Below, piece after piece: positions 52,814 through 64,000 of a stretch of DNA of 64,000 nt (positions are counted from its first letter, which is position 1; the number at the start of each line of letters is the position of its first letter). Position numbers and translations under genes: made by a program. Below the pieces are notes generated by a model that was not told the DNA's origin, did not search any database, and saw only the letters and a program-made list of their open reading frames with translations. The DNA comes from Paramecium sonneborni (Eukaryota > Ciliophora > Oligohymenophorea > Peniculida > Parameciidae): assembly GCA_905182985.1 (NCBI GenBank), contig CAJJDN010000148.1, forward strand, positions 236,301 to 300,300, read 5' to 3'.

Positions 52814-53933
52814 TCATGAAATTTATTTAGATTTCTAAATTTTTAGGTTAGACAACTTTTGAATCAATTAGACAATTTCAGCATCGTTATAATTTAGGTA
52901 TATAAATAGATTATTGGCAAGAACTTGTAATGCCTGAAAGCGTTTTTTTAGTTCTCTTCTTTCAGCTAGTACTGTTTTTTAATTATTTAGTAATTAAATA
53001 AGACTGTTTTGTAACTCAATATATTGTAAAAGCATAACGTTCTTCTATTAAAGTTTTATTTGGATTTAGTACTTCATCACTTTTTCCTTCTTTTTTACAT
53101 TCTAGTAGTTACATTTCAATTTCTTTTACATTTTAATCCATAACATTTAATTAATCTTCATTATTAACTAATTCACTCATATTCTATTATAATTCTTACA
53201 CTACATATTGTAATTATTTATAATTGTCTTGTATAATTGCTATATTTTAGATAATTATAAGTAATAATATTTCTCTTATAATTGTTCTATTGATTCATTT
53301 ATCTCTTTATTATTGTGATCCTCTTTAATTTGATTTATTTTTACACGTTTTGCTTTTGGAAGTGGTTAAATTGCCTAGAATTATAATTATTTATTTTACA
53401 TTTTTTATTCCTTATTGTTGAAATGAATCTGAAATTGTTTATAGAATTTCTGAATATTGTTATCCAAACTATTATAAATTTTAAGCAATTTTGCAAAAAT
53501 GTGATTCATAGGTGACTTTCATATCTGAGTATATATTGGGGTCAGAACATTCATTTTTTATTAGATTTTCTAGTTCCACAAAAAAACTATAAGATTAATA
53601 TCTTTCACATATTTATTTTAACCAATTTTCAATACTTACAATTAACATTTAAAGTTTTTCATGAGTAAAGGTTTGAAGTCTTCTTAAACTTTCTTACAAT
53701 TATTTCACCAATTCAAAATTATTTTGAACTCTAAATATTTTGTCATTATGATTTTCTTCAATCATCTGGATCACTTTACCTATTCCTATCATTTTTTTAT
53801 TTGATTCAAAGTTAGCTAAGCATAATGGACATAATAGTCTTTAATTGTTGTTCAAATTTGGATCAAATACAACTATGCATATAGGTTATCGATGTTAACA
53901 TGAAGAAATGAAATCTTATTCTTTTTCTTTCAT
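52814..53933 (-). pseudogene. Zinc-ribbon / coiled-coil family member, frame-broken
   Basis: The start at 53933 gives the same N-terminal module as the genes at 52282 and 32176 (CIVVFDPNL, RLLCPLCLANFE) and the same YSFFVELENLI helix. A 25-nt intron (53375-53399) joins the next exon. After that the chain is coiled coil (INESIEQLQ, LNVMDQNVKEIEMQLLE, ERRELKKRFQALQVL) to TGA 52816-52814. There are no WD or SPRY repeats, so this member ends in a coiled coil. The frame slips twice, near 53230 and near 53030, and the two slips compensate. They could be indel errors or decay. The first slip lies about 30 bases from a contig-overlap boundary. Confidence 0.5.
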
Positions 53934-54244
53934 TTTTGGTTTAATCATTAAGAATAAGTTTACAAACTCAATTATTAATATTGTTTATTTAATTTTGGAA
54001 ATTTACTTGAAAACATGATTCTAACTTTAGAGACTAGCTAAGTTTGATTGAAAAAGATATCTACCAACTCAAGCATAATTAGAGATTTAACAATATAATG
54101 CATTTCAGAATCAAAGTTTTTTAGGATAAGAACAGATGGAACAATACAAATTATAAATGTCCTCATAAATAAAATAGTTAGATTGAAAAATATATATATA
54201 TAGCTTTATCACATTTAGTTTAATTTTATAATCTTTTATCATTT
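53261..54244 (+). repeat. Join-flanking direct repeat D, copy 1
   Basis: 984 bases ending at the single N (54245), repeated at 54246-55229. Confidence 0.9.
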
Positions 54245-54245
54245 N
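54245..54245. other. Single-N contig join
   Basis: One N between two identical 984-base blocks. Confidence 0.9.
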
Positions 54246-55229
54246 GTAATAATATTTCTCTTATAATTGTTCTATTGATTCATTTATCTCTTTATTATTG
54301 TGATCCTCTTTAATTTGATTTATTTTTACACGTTTTGCTTTTGGAAGTGGTTAAATTGCCTAGAATTATAATTATTTATTTTACATTTTTTATTCCTTAT
54401 TGTTGAAATGAATCTGAAATTGTTTATAGAATTTCTGAATATTGTTATCCAAACTATTATAAATTTTAAGCAATTTTGCAAAAATGTGATTCATAGGTGA
54501 CTTTCATATCTGAGTATATATTGGGGTCAGAACATTCATTTTTTATTAGATTTTCTAGTTCCACAAAAAAACTATAAGATTAATATCTTTCACATATTTA
54601 TTTTAACCAATTTTCAATACTTACAATTAACATTTAAAGTTTTTCATGAGTAAAGGTTTGAAGTCTTCTTAAACTTTCTTACAATTATTTCACCAATTCA
54701 AAATTATTTTGAACTCTAAATATTTTGTCATTATGATTTTCTTCAATCATCTGGATCACTTTACCTATTCCTATCATTTTTTTATTTGATTCAAAGTTAG
54801 CTAAGCATAATGGACATAATAGTCTTTAATTGTTGTTCAAATTTGGATCAAATACAACTATGCATATAGGTTATCGATGTTAACATGAAGAAATGAAATC
54901 TTATTCTTTTTCTTTCATTTTTGGTTTAATCATTAAGAATAAGTTTACAAACTCAATTATTAATATTGTTTATTTAATTTTGGAAATTTACTTGAAAACA
55001 TGATTCTAACTTTAGAGACTAGCTAAGTTTGATTGAAAAAGATATCTACCAACTCAAGCATAATTAGAGATTTAACAATATAATGCATTTCAGAATCAAA
55101 GTTTTTTAGGATAAGAACAGATGGAACAATACAAATTATAAATGTCCTCATAAATAAAATAGTTAGATTGAAAAATATATATATATAGCTTTATCACATT
55201 TAGTTTAATTTTATAATCTTTTATCATTT
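54246..55229 (+). repeat. Join-flanking direct repeat D, copy 2
   Basis: Repeats 53261-54244. It contains a second image of the start of the zinc-ribbon gene (ATG at 54918, minus), which is almost surely the same gene. Confidence 0.9.
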
Positions 55230-56042
55230 ACTCACAATCTCTAAATAATTTTAAATGAATATTATGAGATCAAAGGAAAAGAAATTTTCATAAAATGAAT
55301 AAGAACTTATCATAATATCTATTAATTTTATTTCATAGATTTAGTTATAAATCAAACTTTGATGCAATTAGTTCATAATATTTAGGATGAAACCCATTTT
55401 AGATAGTTCTTAGTTGTAATTATTATTTATACATTTTAAAGCTGTTATAACAATTAAACTAATTCAATCTAATTATTCAATATGGAAAAAATGTTATTAT
55501 AACTCACATTCTCTTATAAAATAAAGTAATTAAAGGTAGAGTGTTTGCTTATTATATTTTAAACATCGCAAAAAATTGAATTTTAATAATTAGTATTTTT
55601 GAAACAAATTTTAATATTTTATGATGAAAAAAATTAAATAAATAAATGTTTTATAAGAAATTTTTAATATTTTTCTTCCTTCCATTTCTAATTTAATTTT
55701 TAATATTATTACCAAAGTGAATTATAATTTAAATTAGTATTTATTAAAAAATCCTTAAATATACTTTTTAATTTTAAATTCAATAATAATTAAGATTTTG
55801 TAATTATCATTGATATTTGGTTGATTATATCATAAACCTTACAAAATTCAATCAAATATTGTTCTAGGAATGATGTATCTAAAAATGATATAATTTCAAA
55901 GAAGTATAAATCTGTTTGAGATTTTTAAGAATTTATATTAAAATCAAAAATGTTGGATTTATAGTTTAATAGTCAATTAAATTTTTAAGATATTTAATAA
56001 TAAAAAAAAGAAAATGTAAATGAAATAATTCAAATATGTAAA
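55230..56042. other. AT-rich intergenic stretch
   Basis: No recognised gene or RNA. Confidence 0.5.
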
Positions 56043-56912
56043 AATGAAAAATAACGAAATTGAATAAGACTAACAATGTCAAGCATTTTGTTTTAATAAA
56101 GATAACTCAATATTAATATTTGCATTTGATATTCATATAAAAGTGTATGAATTTAAATTTGGATAGTTAAAACAAATATAGCTTTTAAGTGGACATTATA
56201 GAGGTGTCTAAACTCTAGATTTTATGAAGATAAATAGATATTAATCTGGTCTTAAAATAGAAGCAGTAAACATTTATATAAATTTGTTGGACATATTTTT
56301 GGGCTTTATTGTTTGGTAGTAGGTCAGGATGAAAATCTAATTATATCAGGAGATGGTTATGGCAAACTACATTTTTGGGTGAAGAAGAATGGATGGAAAT
56401 GTTCATAAATAATAAATGATCATAAAAGTACTGTATATGGATTAAGTTTAAATAATTCATAGGATAAGGTATTAGTAATCTTAAAGTCTGGATAAAATTC
56501 ACAATGGATTTGAATCTCATAAATAAAAGTCTATAATTATGGAATACGATTATGTTTCATAAATGATAATAAATTCATAATTTAATCTTCTTGTGATAAA
56601 TATCTTCATATTTACGAAATGGAAGATAAAAAGAAATATTAACAAACTAAAGAAATTGCTGTAAAAGGTAGTTCAGTTTGTGAAGCATCATTTCCATAAT
56701 TATATATAGAGTCAAAATCTCTTATTTTGAATAAGAATGGTCCTTTTATCAATATTATATGAAAGAATAAAAATAATGAATTTAAAACAGTATAAAGTAT
56801 AAAGTTTGGAATTCACAAATTATATGGATCAATGAGTAAAGATGGAGAGTATTTGATTACTTGGGATACAATGTCGGCCAAAATTTAAATTATGAAGTGT
56901 CATAAAATATGA
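56043..56912 (+). pseudogene. WD40-repeat gene remnant
   Basis: The N-terminal piece contains CQAFCFNKDNSILIFAFD, IKVYEFKFGQLKQIQ and LLSGHYRGVQ, the opening WD repeat of the family also seen at 34.6 kb. The frame changes before 56317 to GQDENLIISGDGYGKLHFWV, then runs through STVYGLSLNNSQDK, YGIRLCFINDNKF and YLITWDTMSAKIQI. Two TGA codons interrupt it (about 56506 and 56759; the second fits an original AGA Arg in INII-KNKNNEF). It lacks the N-terminal zinc module, so it is both 5'-truncated and broken. WD proteins act as scaffolds; this copy is not expected to make one. Confidence 0.6.
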
Positions 56913-57229
56913 AACAAATTTAATATATTATTAAATTAGAAAGTAGTATTCCTTCAACATTTAAATATTTCCTTTCAGTTTAAATTTTGAACTTTTATGT
57001 TACATTTGAGATATGATCATAATCAAATTCTAAAAATATTCATTTTACAATTATTTACAATTAATATTCTTTTTAATCAAATTGATATTATAAATTATAA
57101 ACACATACACAAAAGCATCATTTTATATAACACTTTTGTAAGTATCATTTTAAAGATTTTCTTATATTTATTTCTATTGTATTATATTTTTTTGATAGAA
57201 AAATGAATATATTTATAAATAAATAAAAA
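56913..57229. other. Short AT-rich spacer
   Basis: Nothing recognised beyond low-complexity sequence. Confidence 0.4.
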
Positions 57230-58332
57230 TCAAATGATTACTTCTTTAATTTAACTTAAACATCTTTAGTTAAAATCAAGGAAGCTTGACTAGGCTAAAC
57301 AGATGTTACTAATTAAATATTTTTGAGATAGCCTTGTAAAGAAATTTAAATTTATTGAAATACTCCAGGTTATTGTGTTTCAGTTACTAAGTTTAATGAT
57401 TAATATTACATTTCTTCTGGAAGTGATCTCAACTTACTTATTGCAACATCAAGTACACTAGCTTCTCCATCAGTATAAAATTAAATAGAAAATCTAAATA
57501 TCATTTTAAATTATACCCATCATATTCGAAATTTTTGATGATTTGATCATAACACATAGAGAATGCATAGTCATAGTCTGTACCTCCACCTTATTATTTA
57601 ATGTATTGTGATTAAATTGAAGTATTAATGAATTATTAATCCAAAACCAATCTGGCAGTAGAATTAAATATAATTACAGAAGATTTTGCTTTTGATTATT
57701 AGGCTGCTATTAGATTCATCACTCCTATTGCTCCTTATCTTATATTTAGCCATTTTTATCCTTGCATACTTCCTGAATCATCAAGTATAAATATAAAACG
57801 ATTAGAATCCTAATAAATATTATCATTTTGTGCATTTATTAAATTGATTTTCTTATTAGTTCTTTTTGAAATAGTTTATGATACTATCTTCCCAACTCCT
57901 TCATTCCATGCATTTAATTGTAAATTTTTAAATTATTACGATTCTTATGTTTAGGAATTAAATGACCAATTTGTATTCTCTTGTTTGATTTACTCCCATT
58001 ACTATACTTACCCAAGTCTTTGAACTTTAAAATCATTTTTTATTTCATTGCATGTTTAAATAGATGGACTATTTTCTGAATTAAATTATTTTTATTATAC
58101 TTATTAAAATCCTATGATTATATTACTAAAATAGATACCTTTTAAAAAATGTCCCTAACAACATTCATGTTTATGATTTAAATCTCTAATATCACGATCA
58201 CATTTTCTATTACAAAAAAGACATTTTACTAAACATCCAGTCATTTCATATCTTATTTTATTGAATTCAGCTTCTAAATTAAGAAAATTTATTTCAACCT
58301 TTAAATCTTATATCTTCTCAAGTTATTCTTTA

Positions 58333-59517
58333 ATCAATAATTCAAAAAAGTAAAGAAAAGCAGGTGCTACTTCAATTTCATCAAATAGAGCATCAGCATT
58401 TTCATTTTGACCTTTCACATTTACATCTATCTAATCTGAATTCAATTTTTCCAAATCTTCAAATATACCTTAAAAGTCGTATTTTAAACAATTTATGTAT
58501 TTTGATTTTTTATTCAAAAAAAAATTAATCAAGATATCAAATACAATTTTTGATTATTCTTATTTCTATTAAGGTGATAACACTCTTTAATTAAAGCACT
58601 ATTAAACATTGTAGAATTTTTAAAAAGATATTATAGTTTCTTTATTTTTTCCAATAAACTTTCAAGAATAATTTTTATTTCAGATTTGCATTTAATAAAT
58701 CCACTTTCATTTTTTGTATATACTAATTAATATATTTTTCAATTTATGGAACTTGATTTTTTATGTAATCTAAAATTTTATCAGTTTCTTTAGATTTTAA
58801 CATAATTTCATCAACAGTTTATAAAATTTCTTTAGTTAGTGGGAATATTAAATTACTTTTTGAATTACTGCTTTAATCTTTCATCCAACTTTTCAACTTT
58901 TGATAAGAATTACTCATAATACTAATAATTATTGGATGCATAACTACTACTTATACAAAATATATTTATCAGATTATTTTAAATTATTTTCTAATTCTTT
59001 TTCTTAAATCTAAAGTCTTTCATCAAATTTTTCACAAAGACATTACCACAACATAAAAACTGCTTCTTCCAAAAAATCAGCACCATTCTCTGATAATCCA
59101 ATCATAATTAAAATCTCTTCAAAATATTGAATTAAAATCTAACAATGATTAATAATTAACTTAATTAAATCAATATCCATTTAAGTCAACTCTTCAATTT
59201 ATTAAGTTTCAATTAAATAAATTTCAAATTAAAAATCTCTATAAAATTTTTTCTCCTTACCTTACATTATAAACTTTCAAAATATGATTTTCAATTACTT
59301 CATAAATCTTCGTTATCAAATTTTCAAAAGCCTATTTATTCAACAAAAATTTCTCAAGCTCTTTTTTAATCTTCTCAAGAATTGCCATATTTATGTCTGT
59401 TTTGCCATCCTTAATGAATTAACCCAATTAAATGAATTCTTATTCTGGTAAAATTTATTCATGACCATATAACATAAAATCATTAGGATTAAGAGAAAAC
59501 TAACATTTTTCATCTAC
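58333..59517 (+). repeat. Join-flanking direct repeat E, copy 1
   Basis: 1185 bases ending at the single N (59518), repeated at 59519-60703. Confidence 0.9.
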
Positions 59518-59518
59518 N
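59518..59518. other. Single-N contig join
   Basis: One N between two identical 1185-base blocks inside the giant VWA gene. Confidence 0.9.
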
Positions 59519-60703
59519 ATCAATAATTCAAAAAAGTAAAGAAAAGCAGGTGCTACTTCAATTTCATCAAATAGAGCATCAGCATTTTCATTTTGACCTT
59601 TCACATTTACATCTATCTAATCTGAATTCAATTTTTCCAAATCTTCAAATATACCTTAAAAGTCGTATTTTAAACAATTTATGTATTTTGATTTTTTATT
59701 CAAAAAAAAATTAATCAAGATATCAAATACAATTTTTGATTATTCTTATTTCTATTAAGGTGATAACACTCTTTAATTAAAGCACTATTAAACATTGTAG
59801 AATTTTTAAAAAGATATTATAGTTTCTTTATTTTTTCCAATAAACTTTCAAGAATAATTTTTATTTCAGATTTGCATTTAATAAATCCACTTTCATTTTT
59901 TGTATATACTAATTAATATATTTTTCAATTTATGGAACTTGATTTTTTATGTAATCTAAAATTTTATCAGTTTCTTTAGATTTTAACATAATTTCATCAA
60001 CAGTTTATAAAATTTCTTTAGTTAGTGGGAATATTAAATTACTTTTTGAATTACTGCTTTAATCTTTCATCCAACTTTTCAACTTTTGATAAGAATTACT
60101 CATAATACTAATAATTATTGGATGCATAACTACTACTTATACAAAATATATTTATCAGATTATTTTAAATTATTTTCTAATTCTTTTTCTTAAATCTAAA
60201 GTCTTTCATCAAATTTTTCACAAAGACATTACCACAACATAAAAACTGCTTCTTCCAAAAAATCAGCACCATTCTCTGATAATCCAATCATAATTAAAAT
60301 CTCTTCAAAATATTGAATTAAAATCTAACAATGATTAATAATTAACTTAATTAAATCAATATCCATTTAAGTCAACTCTTCAATTTATTAAGTTTCAATT
60401 AAATAAATTTCAAATTAAAAATCTCTATAAAATTTTTTCTCCTTACCTTACATTATAAACTTTCAAAATATGATTTTCAATTACTTCATAAATCTTCGTT
60501 ATCAAATTTTCAAAAGCCTATTTATTCAACAAAAATTTCTCAAGCTCTTTTTTAATCTTCTCAAGAATTGCCATATTTATGTCTGTTTTGCCATCCTTAA
60601 TGAATTAACCCAATTAAATGAATTCTTATTCTGGTAAAATTTATTCATGACCATATAACATAAAATCATTAGGATTAAGAGAAAACTAACATTTTTCATC
60701 TAC
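59519..60703 (+). repeat. Join-flanking direct repeat E, copy 2
   Basis: Starts at the base after the N and repeats 58333-59517. Removing either copy lets the minus-strand gene read through the join in the expected order. Confidence 0.9.
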
Positions 60704-62100
60704 ACATTTCCTATTCTGCTATTCTTAAGAAATTTTCATTCCTGGATAATACATTGAACACAACTCATAAAAAGCTAGGTCACTTTTCTAATGAGATGCA
60801 TTTTAATATGATAATGAATTACACAGATTTTAATAACTTTACTGTATCTATTAATTTTATTCTAATTCTTTATATAGTATTCAATTTTGAATAATGAATC
60901 TATTTAAAATATTTCAGAGGATTGAATCTTAATTGATTTATCATTAAGTAACATTTAACATTAATTTTAGTATCTTCTACTTTCATCAATAATTTTGACA
61001 AAATCACGAATATTTTTACTTGAATTTTCATTTATCAAATTATGTAATTATTATGATTAAAGTGGCTCTGTTGATATTTTGTTTTAAAAATATTTATTTT
61101 TGATTTACTACTTCCTAAATAAGTTAAAGTTAGAATTGATTTAATTATAAAGTATTTTAATTGATACTAATTATTATTTTCTTTTATTCTAATATATTTG
61201 TTAGATGAAGGTTTGCTTTTTTCAAAATATTCCATTTTTAATTTCCCACTTTTTCACTCTGGCTAGTTACTCAAGTCCAGCTTCTATTGTCTTGACTAAG
61301 ATATCATCAAATGAGGGTTCTTTTTTCTATTTTGATTATAATAAAGCAACATAAAAATGAAGTTTTTTTATGTTAATGTTGTTTTTATAAAGATGAACAC
61401 ATAATGGTATTTCTGAGTGAAAATTATTGAGGTTTGATATATTACGAATAAGGAGATTGAAATAATTTTTATTGAGTAAAGTCATTTGAAAATGCTTATG
61501 CCAAAAGTTATTATTGTTATTTATTTATGTCTATTGATTTCTCTATTACAGAACAATGTTATTGATATTAATTAAATAAAAATGTAGTTTTAAAGAATAG
61601 ACCTTAACACTACTTTGTTGTGGAGTAATATTTCTAAAGTTAAACTGATGAGATTTCTTAAAGTTTTTTATTTTCCTATACATCTTAATCTATAGAATAA
61701 TGTATAAAATGCAAAATCAAATGCTTAAGATTGTTGTTTTCAAGCTAGATTTAATTAGGGTTTAAATTTGAATATGTTTATACGATTGATTACCAAGATT
61801 TTTCATAAGCTTTTTATGGAACAAATATTTAATTATTGGCTCTAATAAAGTAATGAAGGTCAGAACGATCTGTATTTTCATAAAATATTTTAAAAGTTGA
61901 AACAATTGGGTCCTCTTTTAAGCATTCATTTGGAACCTTTAATAGATTATCAAATATCTTAAAATAGTTTTTATCAGAGGAAACACATGATGAGTTACTT
62001 CTTATATATTATTTTACAAAATTTGACAACTATGATATAACATTTTTTTAGGACAAAATTTTTTAACATATTCCCAATCATCATTTTTGAAATCTTGTAT

Positions 62101-63347
62101 TTCATCTGGATGTGTAAAATTTTAAAATTATTTCAATTTTATTTATTAAAATAAAGTAATTTTATATTAATTAATTTTAAAATGTTTTATTGAGAATAGA
62201 ATTAAAAGTAAGTGTTTTGTCTGATACTTTTAAAATTTTTCTTTCAGATTACTAACTTAAAAATATTTCAAAAATAGTAATGAGATTAAATTTGTAATAC
62301 TATCTTAACTTGATTAATATGTAGTTAATATTATTTCATTTCGTATCTAACTTTTATTCTATTACATCTGATTTTCAATATTCTTATCTCTTGTAATTTC
62401 TTAATGATTTTATTGTTCGATAAGATCGTGTGTCTGTAATAATCCAATAGTTGTGTAGAGAGATGCATAGCTTTATTATAATAAATTAAATTTTTTTCTT
62501 AAGTAACGCATAATTTAGGAAATAAAGCTCTAGTTAATCACTTATTTGTGAATTGATAGCTTAATTCAAATATCCATTCTATTTTTTATTTTTTATTTGA
62601 AAAATTTAGTTCATAATTTTACACCATTTCTATTTATTTCTAATTCTATTACTAAATATTTTTATTTTAAATAATAGAATTATAATAAATAATACTCTTT
62701 TAGAATAATTTTTGATTAATGTTTTTAGTAAATTTCTTCATTCATCAGTAGGTAATAATAAGATTAATGTGAGAACAATTATGAAGCTATTAGTATTCAA
62801 AAGTAAACTGTTTTTGAGTTTGAATCTAAATTTATCAATCAACAATGAAATTATTAATTATTTTAACATTCTTTTGAAATATTTCAAAAATGAATAAGGC
62901 AATTAAAATAATAATTAAAATGTTCACTTAAAATTATCATTTCAAATCAATATAATACAAACTCCAAAAACATTCCATTTCTGCCTTTCTTTTATCTTAC
63001 ATAAATAACCACTATTAACTTTCTTTCAAATATTATGATTATACTATCAATTCTACATACATTCTAATAAAACCCTACAAGAAATAAATTTTGTAAAAAT
63101 ACTTTTAATTGGTTTAATTTGATATTTTCACCTCAAAAATAAAGATCTACTAATAGATGATCATTAGGAATAAAATTGAAATTTAAACAATAAATTTAAC
63201 TATATCAATAAGTTAAAATTCATTAACCACTACTCAATATAGTTAATTTTCAAGATATATTCACTAAGGCTAATTTCTTTCTTTGGGATCAGCAAAGAAA
63301 TAAAACATTATTGAATTAACAAAAATAACATTTAGTATTTATTTAAT
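62101..63347. other. AT-rich intergenic stretch
   Basis: No convincing gene; short frames on both strands look like chance openings. Confidence 0.45.
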
Positions 63348-64000
63348 TCATTTTATTTTTTTTAATTCTTTTATACTCCATTCAATCAAATCCTAATAAG
63401 ATTGAATCTCATTAGCCTATTCCTTATTTATAATTAAATTCTTCGTATGTGAATCTTTTAAATTTTTTAATGATTACAAATTCTATTTTATAGAGTCTAT
63501 CTACTAAGGATCAACACGAAAAGGATTATGATTACCATTAATTATATTTAAGAAAGGATTTTCTGTTGTCATATATTTTTATTAAAACTTAAAGGGATTT
63601 TAGAAACAAAATTTATAAGTATAGTCTTACATAAATTAATCATTTGGGTCGATGAGATAATATTTAGCCCTTAATATATTTATTTAAGTTTCAAATTCTT
63701 CAAAAATTTCAGTATGCATAATATTATTTTTAAATTCTTCAAAAGATTTTAATGATTCAATAGCTCTCCTGACTTAATCCTAACTGAGTTTAAAAAGTTT
63801 ATCTTTTTGAATTATGTATTTATAACTAATTTCTTTTCCTAATTATTCAAAAGAGTTCTATATTTAATCCATTAATGAGCATAAAAACTTTAGCAGCTCC
63901 TAGCATTAGTGAGAAATGTATTGAAGGAAATTTGGCAGATTTAAGACATTTTGGTTATGCTAATTATGAATTTCTCTTATGCATTCAGAACAAGCAAGTG
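63348..64000 (-). CDS. Coiled-coil protein with Cys/His motif, 5' end beyond the window
   Basis: An open code-6 frame of 216 codons plus TGA (63350-63348) that enters from the right edge with no start codon needed. The first visible residues form a Cys/His cluster (CSECIREIHNQHNQNV) like the B-box or zinc-ribbon ends of ciliate scaffold families, followed by a helical stretch (LLKFLCSLMDQIQNSFEQL) and K/Q/N-rich coiled coil ending in IEWSIKELKKIK. An ATG at 63872 lies in frame but is probably internal, because the frame and the Cys/His motif continue upstream. No break is seen. WD or other repeats are absent, so this is the C-terminal end of a short family member or of an unrelated protein. 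Function unknown. Confidence 0.6.

Larger units (their letters stand above)
57230..62100 (-). pseudogene. Giant VWA-domain protein with Cys/His motif, many frame breaks
   Basis: One protein seems spread over this stretch on the minus strand, allowing for the duplicated block 59519-60703. The C-terminus (about 57.3-57.8 kb) is a von Willebrand A domain with MIDAS motif FILDDSGSMQG, GGGTDYDYAF and FYTDGEAS; a 23-nt intron restores the last of these. Before it, near 58.2 kb, is a Cys/His cluster (CLFCNRKCDRDI, HKHECCQGH) likely to bind zinc. Long helical segments follow upstream to about 60.9 kb (CQFSLNPNDFMLYGHEQ), and more pieces lie at 61.2-62.1 kb (EPSFDDILVKTIEAGLEQL, CLKEDPIVSTFKIFYEN). 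Some joins are good introns (for example 22 nt near 59260), but at least six are one-base slips, several at homopolymers. The architecture recalls ciliate giant GTPase/VWA proteins; the GTPase part is not seen here. Dead gene or indel-rich contig. Confidence 0.5.

Noticed and set aside
63875..64000. A plus-strand frame beginning MSIKTLAAPSISEKC at the right edge.
   Set aside because: It overlaps the minus-strand frame, which carries a clear Cys/His motif and continues to the edge; the plus frame looks like its shadow.
1..64000. Retained internal eliminated sequences (micronuclear DNA) as cause of the frame breaks.
   Set aside because: The breaks inspected are single-base slips or point TGAs; no TA-bounded inserts could be defined by eye.
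1..64000. CRISPR arrays, rRNA, tRNA genes, telomeric repeats.
   Set aside because: No regular short repeats with spacers, no conserved rRNA or tRNA segments and no C4A2/C3A3-type repeats were seen. A tRNA scan was not possible, so a missed tRNA cannot be excluded.

Overview
The window reads as macronuclear-type DNA of a ciliate close to Paramecium. It is extremely AT-rich. Long proteins appear only when TAA and TAG are read as glutamine and TGA is the sole stop (genetic code 6). Reading frames are joined by very short GT...AG introns of about 19-33 nt. A standard-code ORF scan therefore sees only fragments and shadows. All genes here were read by eye with code 6, and species cannot be fixed.

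Layout. 1-8986 (-): a giant secreted or membrane receptor-like protein (signal peptide, Cys-rich region, beta-helix-like repeats, EGF-like motif, many membrane spans), running off the left edge. About 10.4-11.6 kb (+): a broken cytochrome b561/b5/reductase-like pseudogene, followed by a double von Willebrand A-like gene (11649-13851). 15330-19327 (-): a protein kinase with a very long coiled coil. 21439-29606 (+): a giant HECT E3 ubiquitin ligase. About 30.8-39.5 kb: mostly degenerate sequence, including zinc-ribbon/SPRY-like and WD40-like relics. 40545-45403 (+): an intact TPR-like/macro/WWE/PARP protein. 45641-46561 (+): a 5'-truncated surface-antigen relic. 46908-48209 (+): an intact Ulp1-type protease. 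48896-49490 (-): a Rab GTPase pseudogene. 49685-50731 (+): an unknown gene. 50.7-57 kb: three relics or damaged genes of the WD40 and zinc-ribbon families. About 57.2-62.1 kb (-): a giant, frame-broken VWA-domain gene. 63348-64000 (-): the C-terminal part of a coiled-coil protein that continues off the right edge.

Assembly. Five places carry an identical direct duplication whose two copies abut an N run (20294-20717, 38434-39281) or a single N (35199, 54245, 59518). These look like overlapping contig ends left unmerged. Real gene content is therefore smaller than it appears, and genes in the second copies should not be counted twice.

The intact genes concern post-translational signalling: phosphorylation, ubiquitin, ADP-ribose, and SUMO-like peptide removal. 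No operon-like logic links them. The striking contrast is between a few very long intact frames and many decaying members of expanded families, with several frame breaks at homopolymers that could be either decay or sequencing indels.
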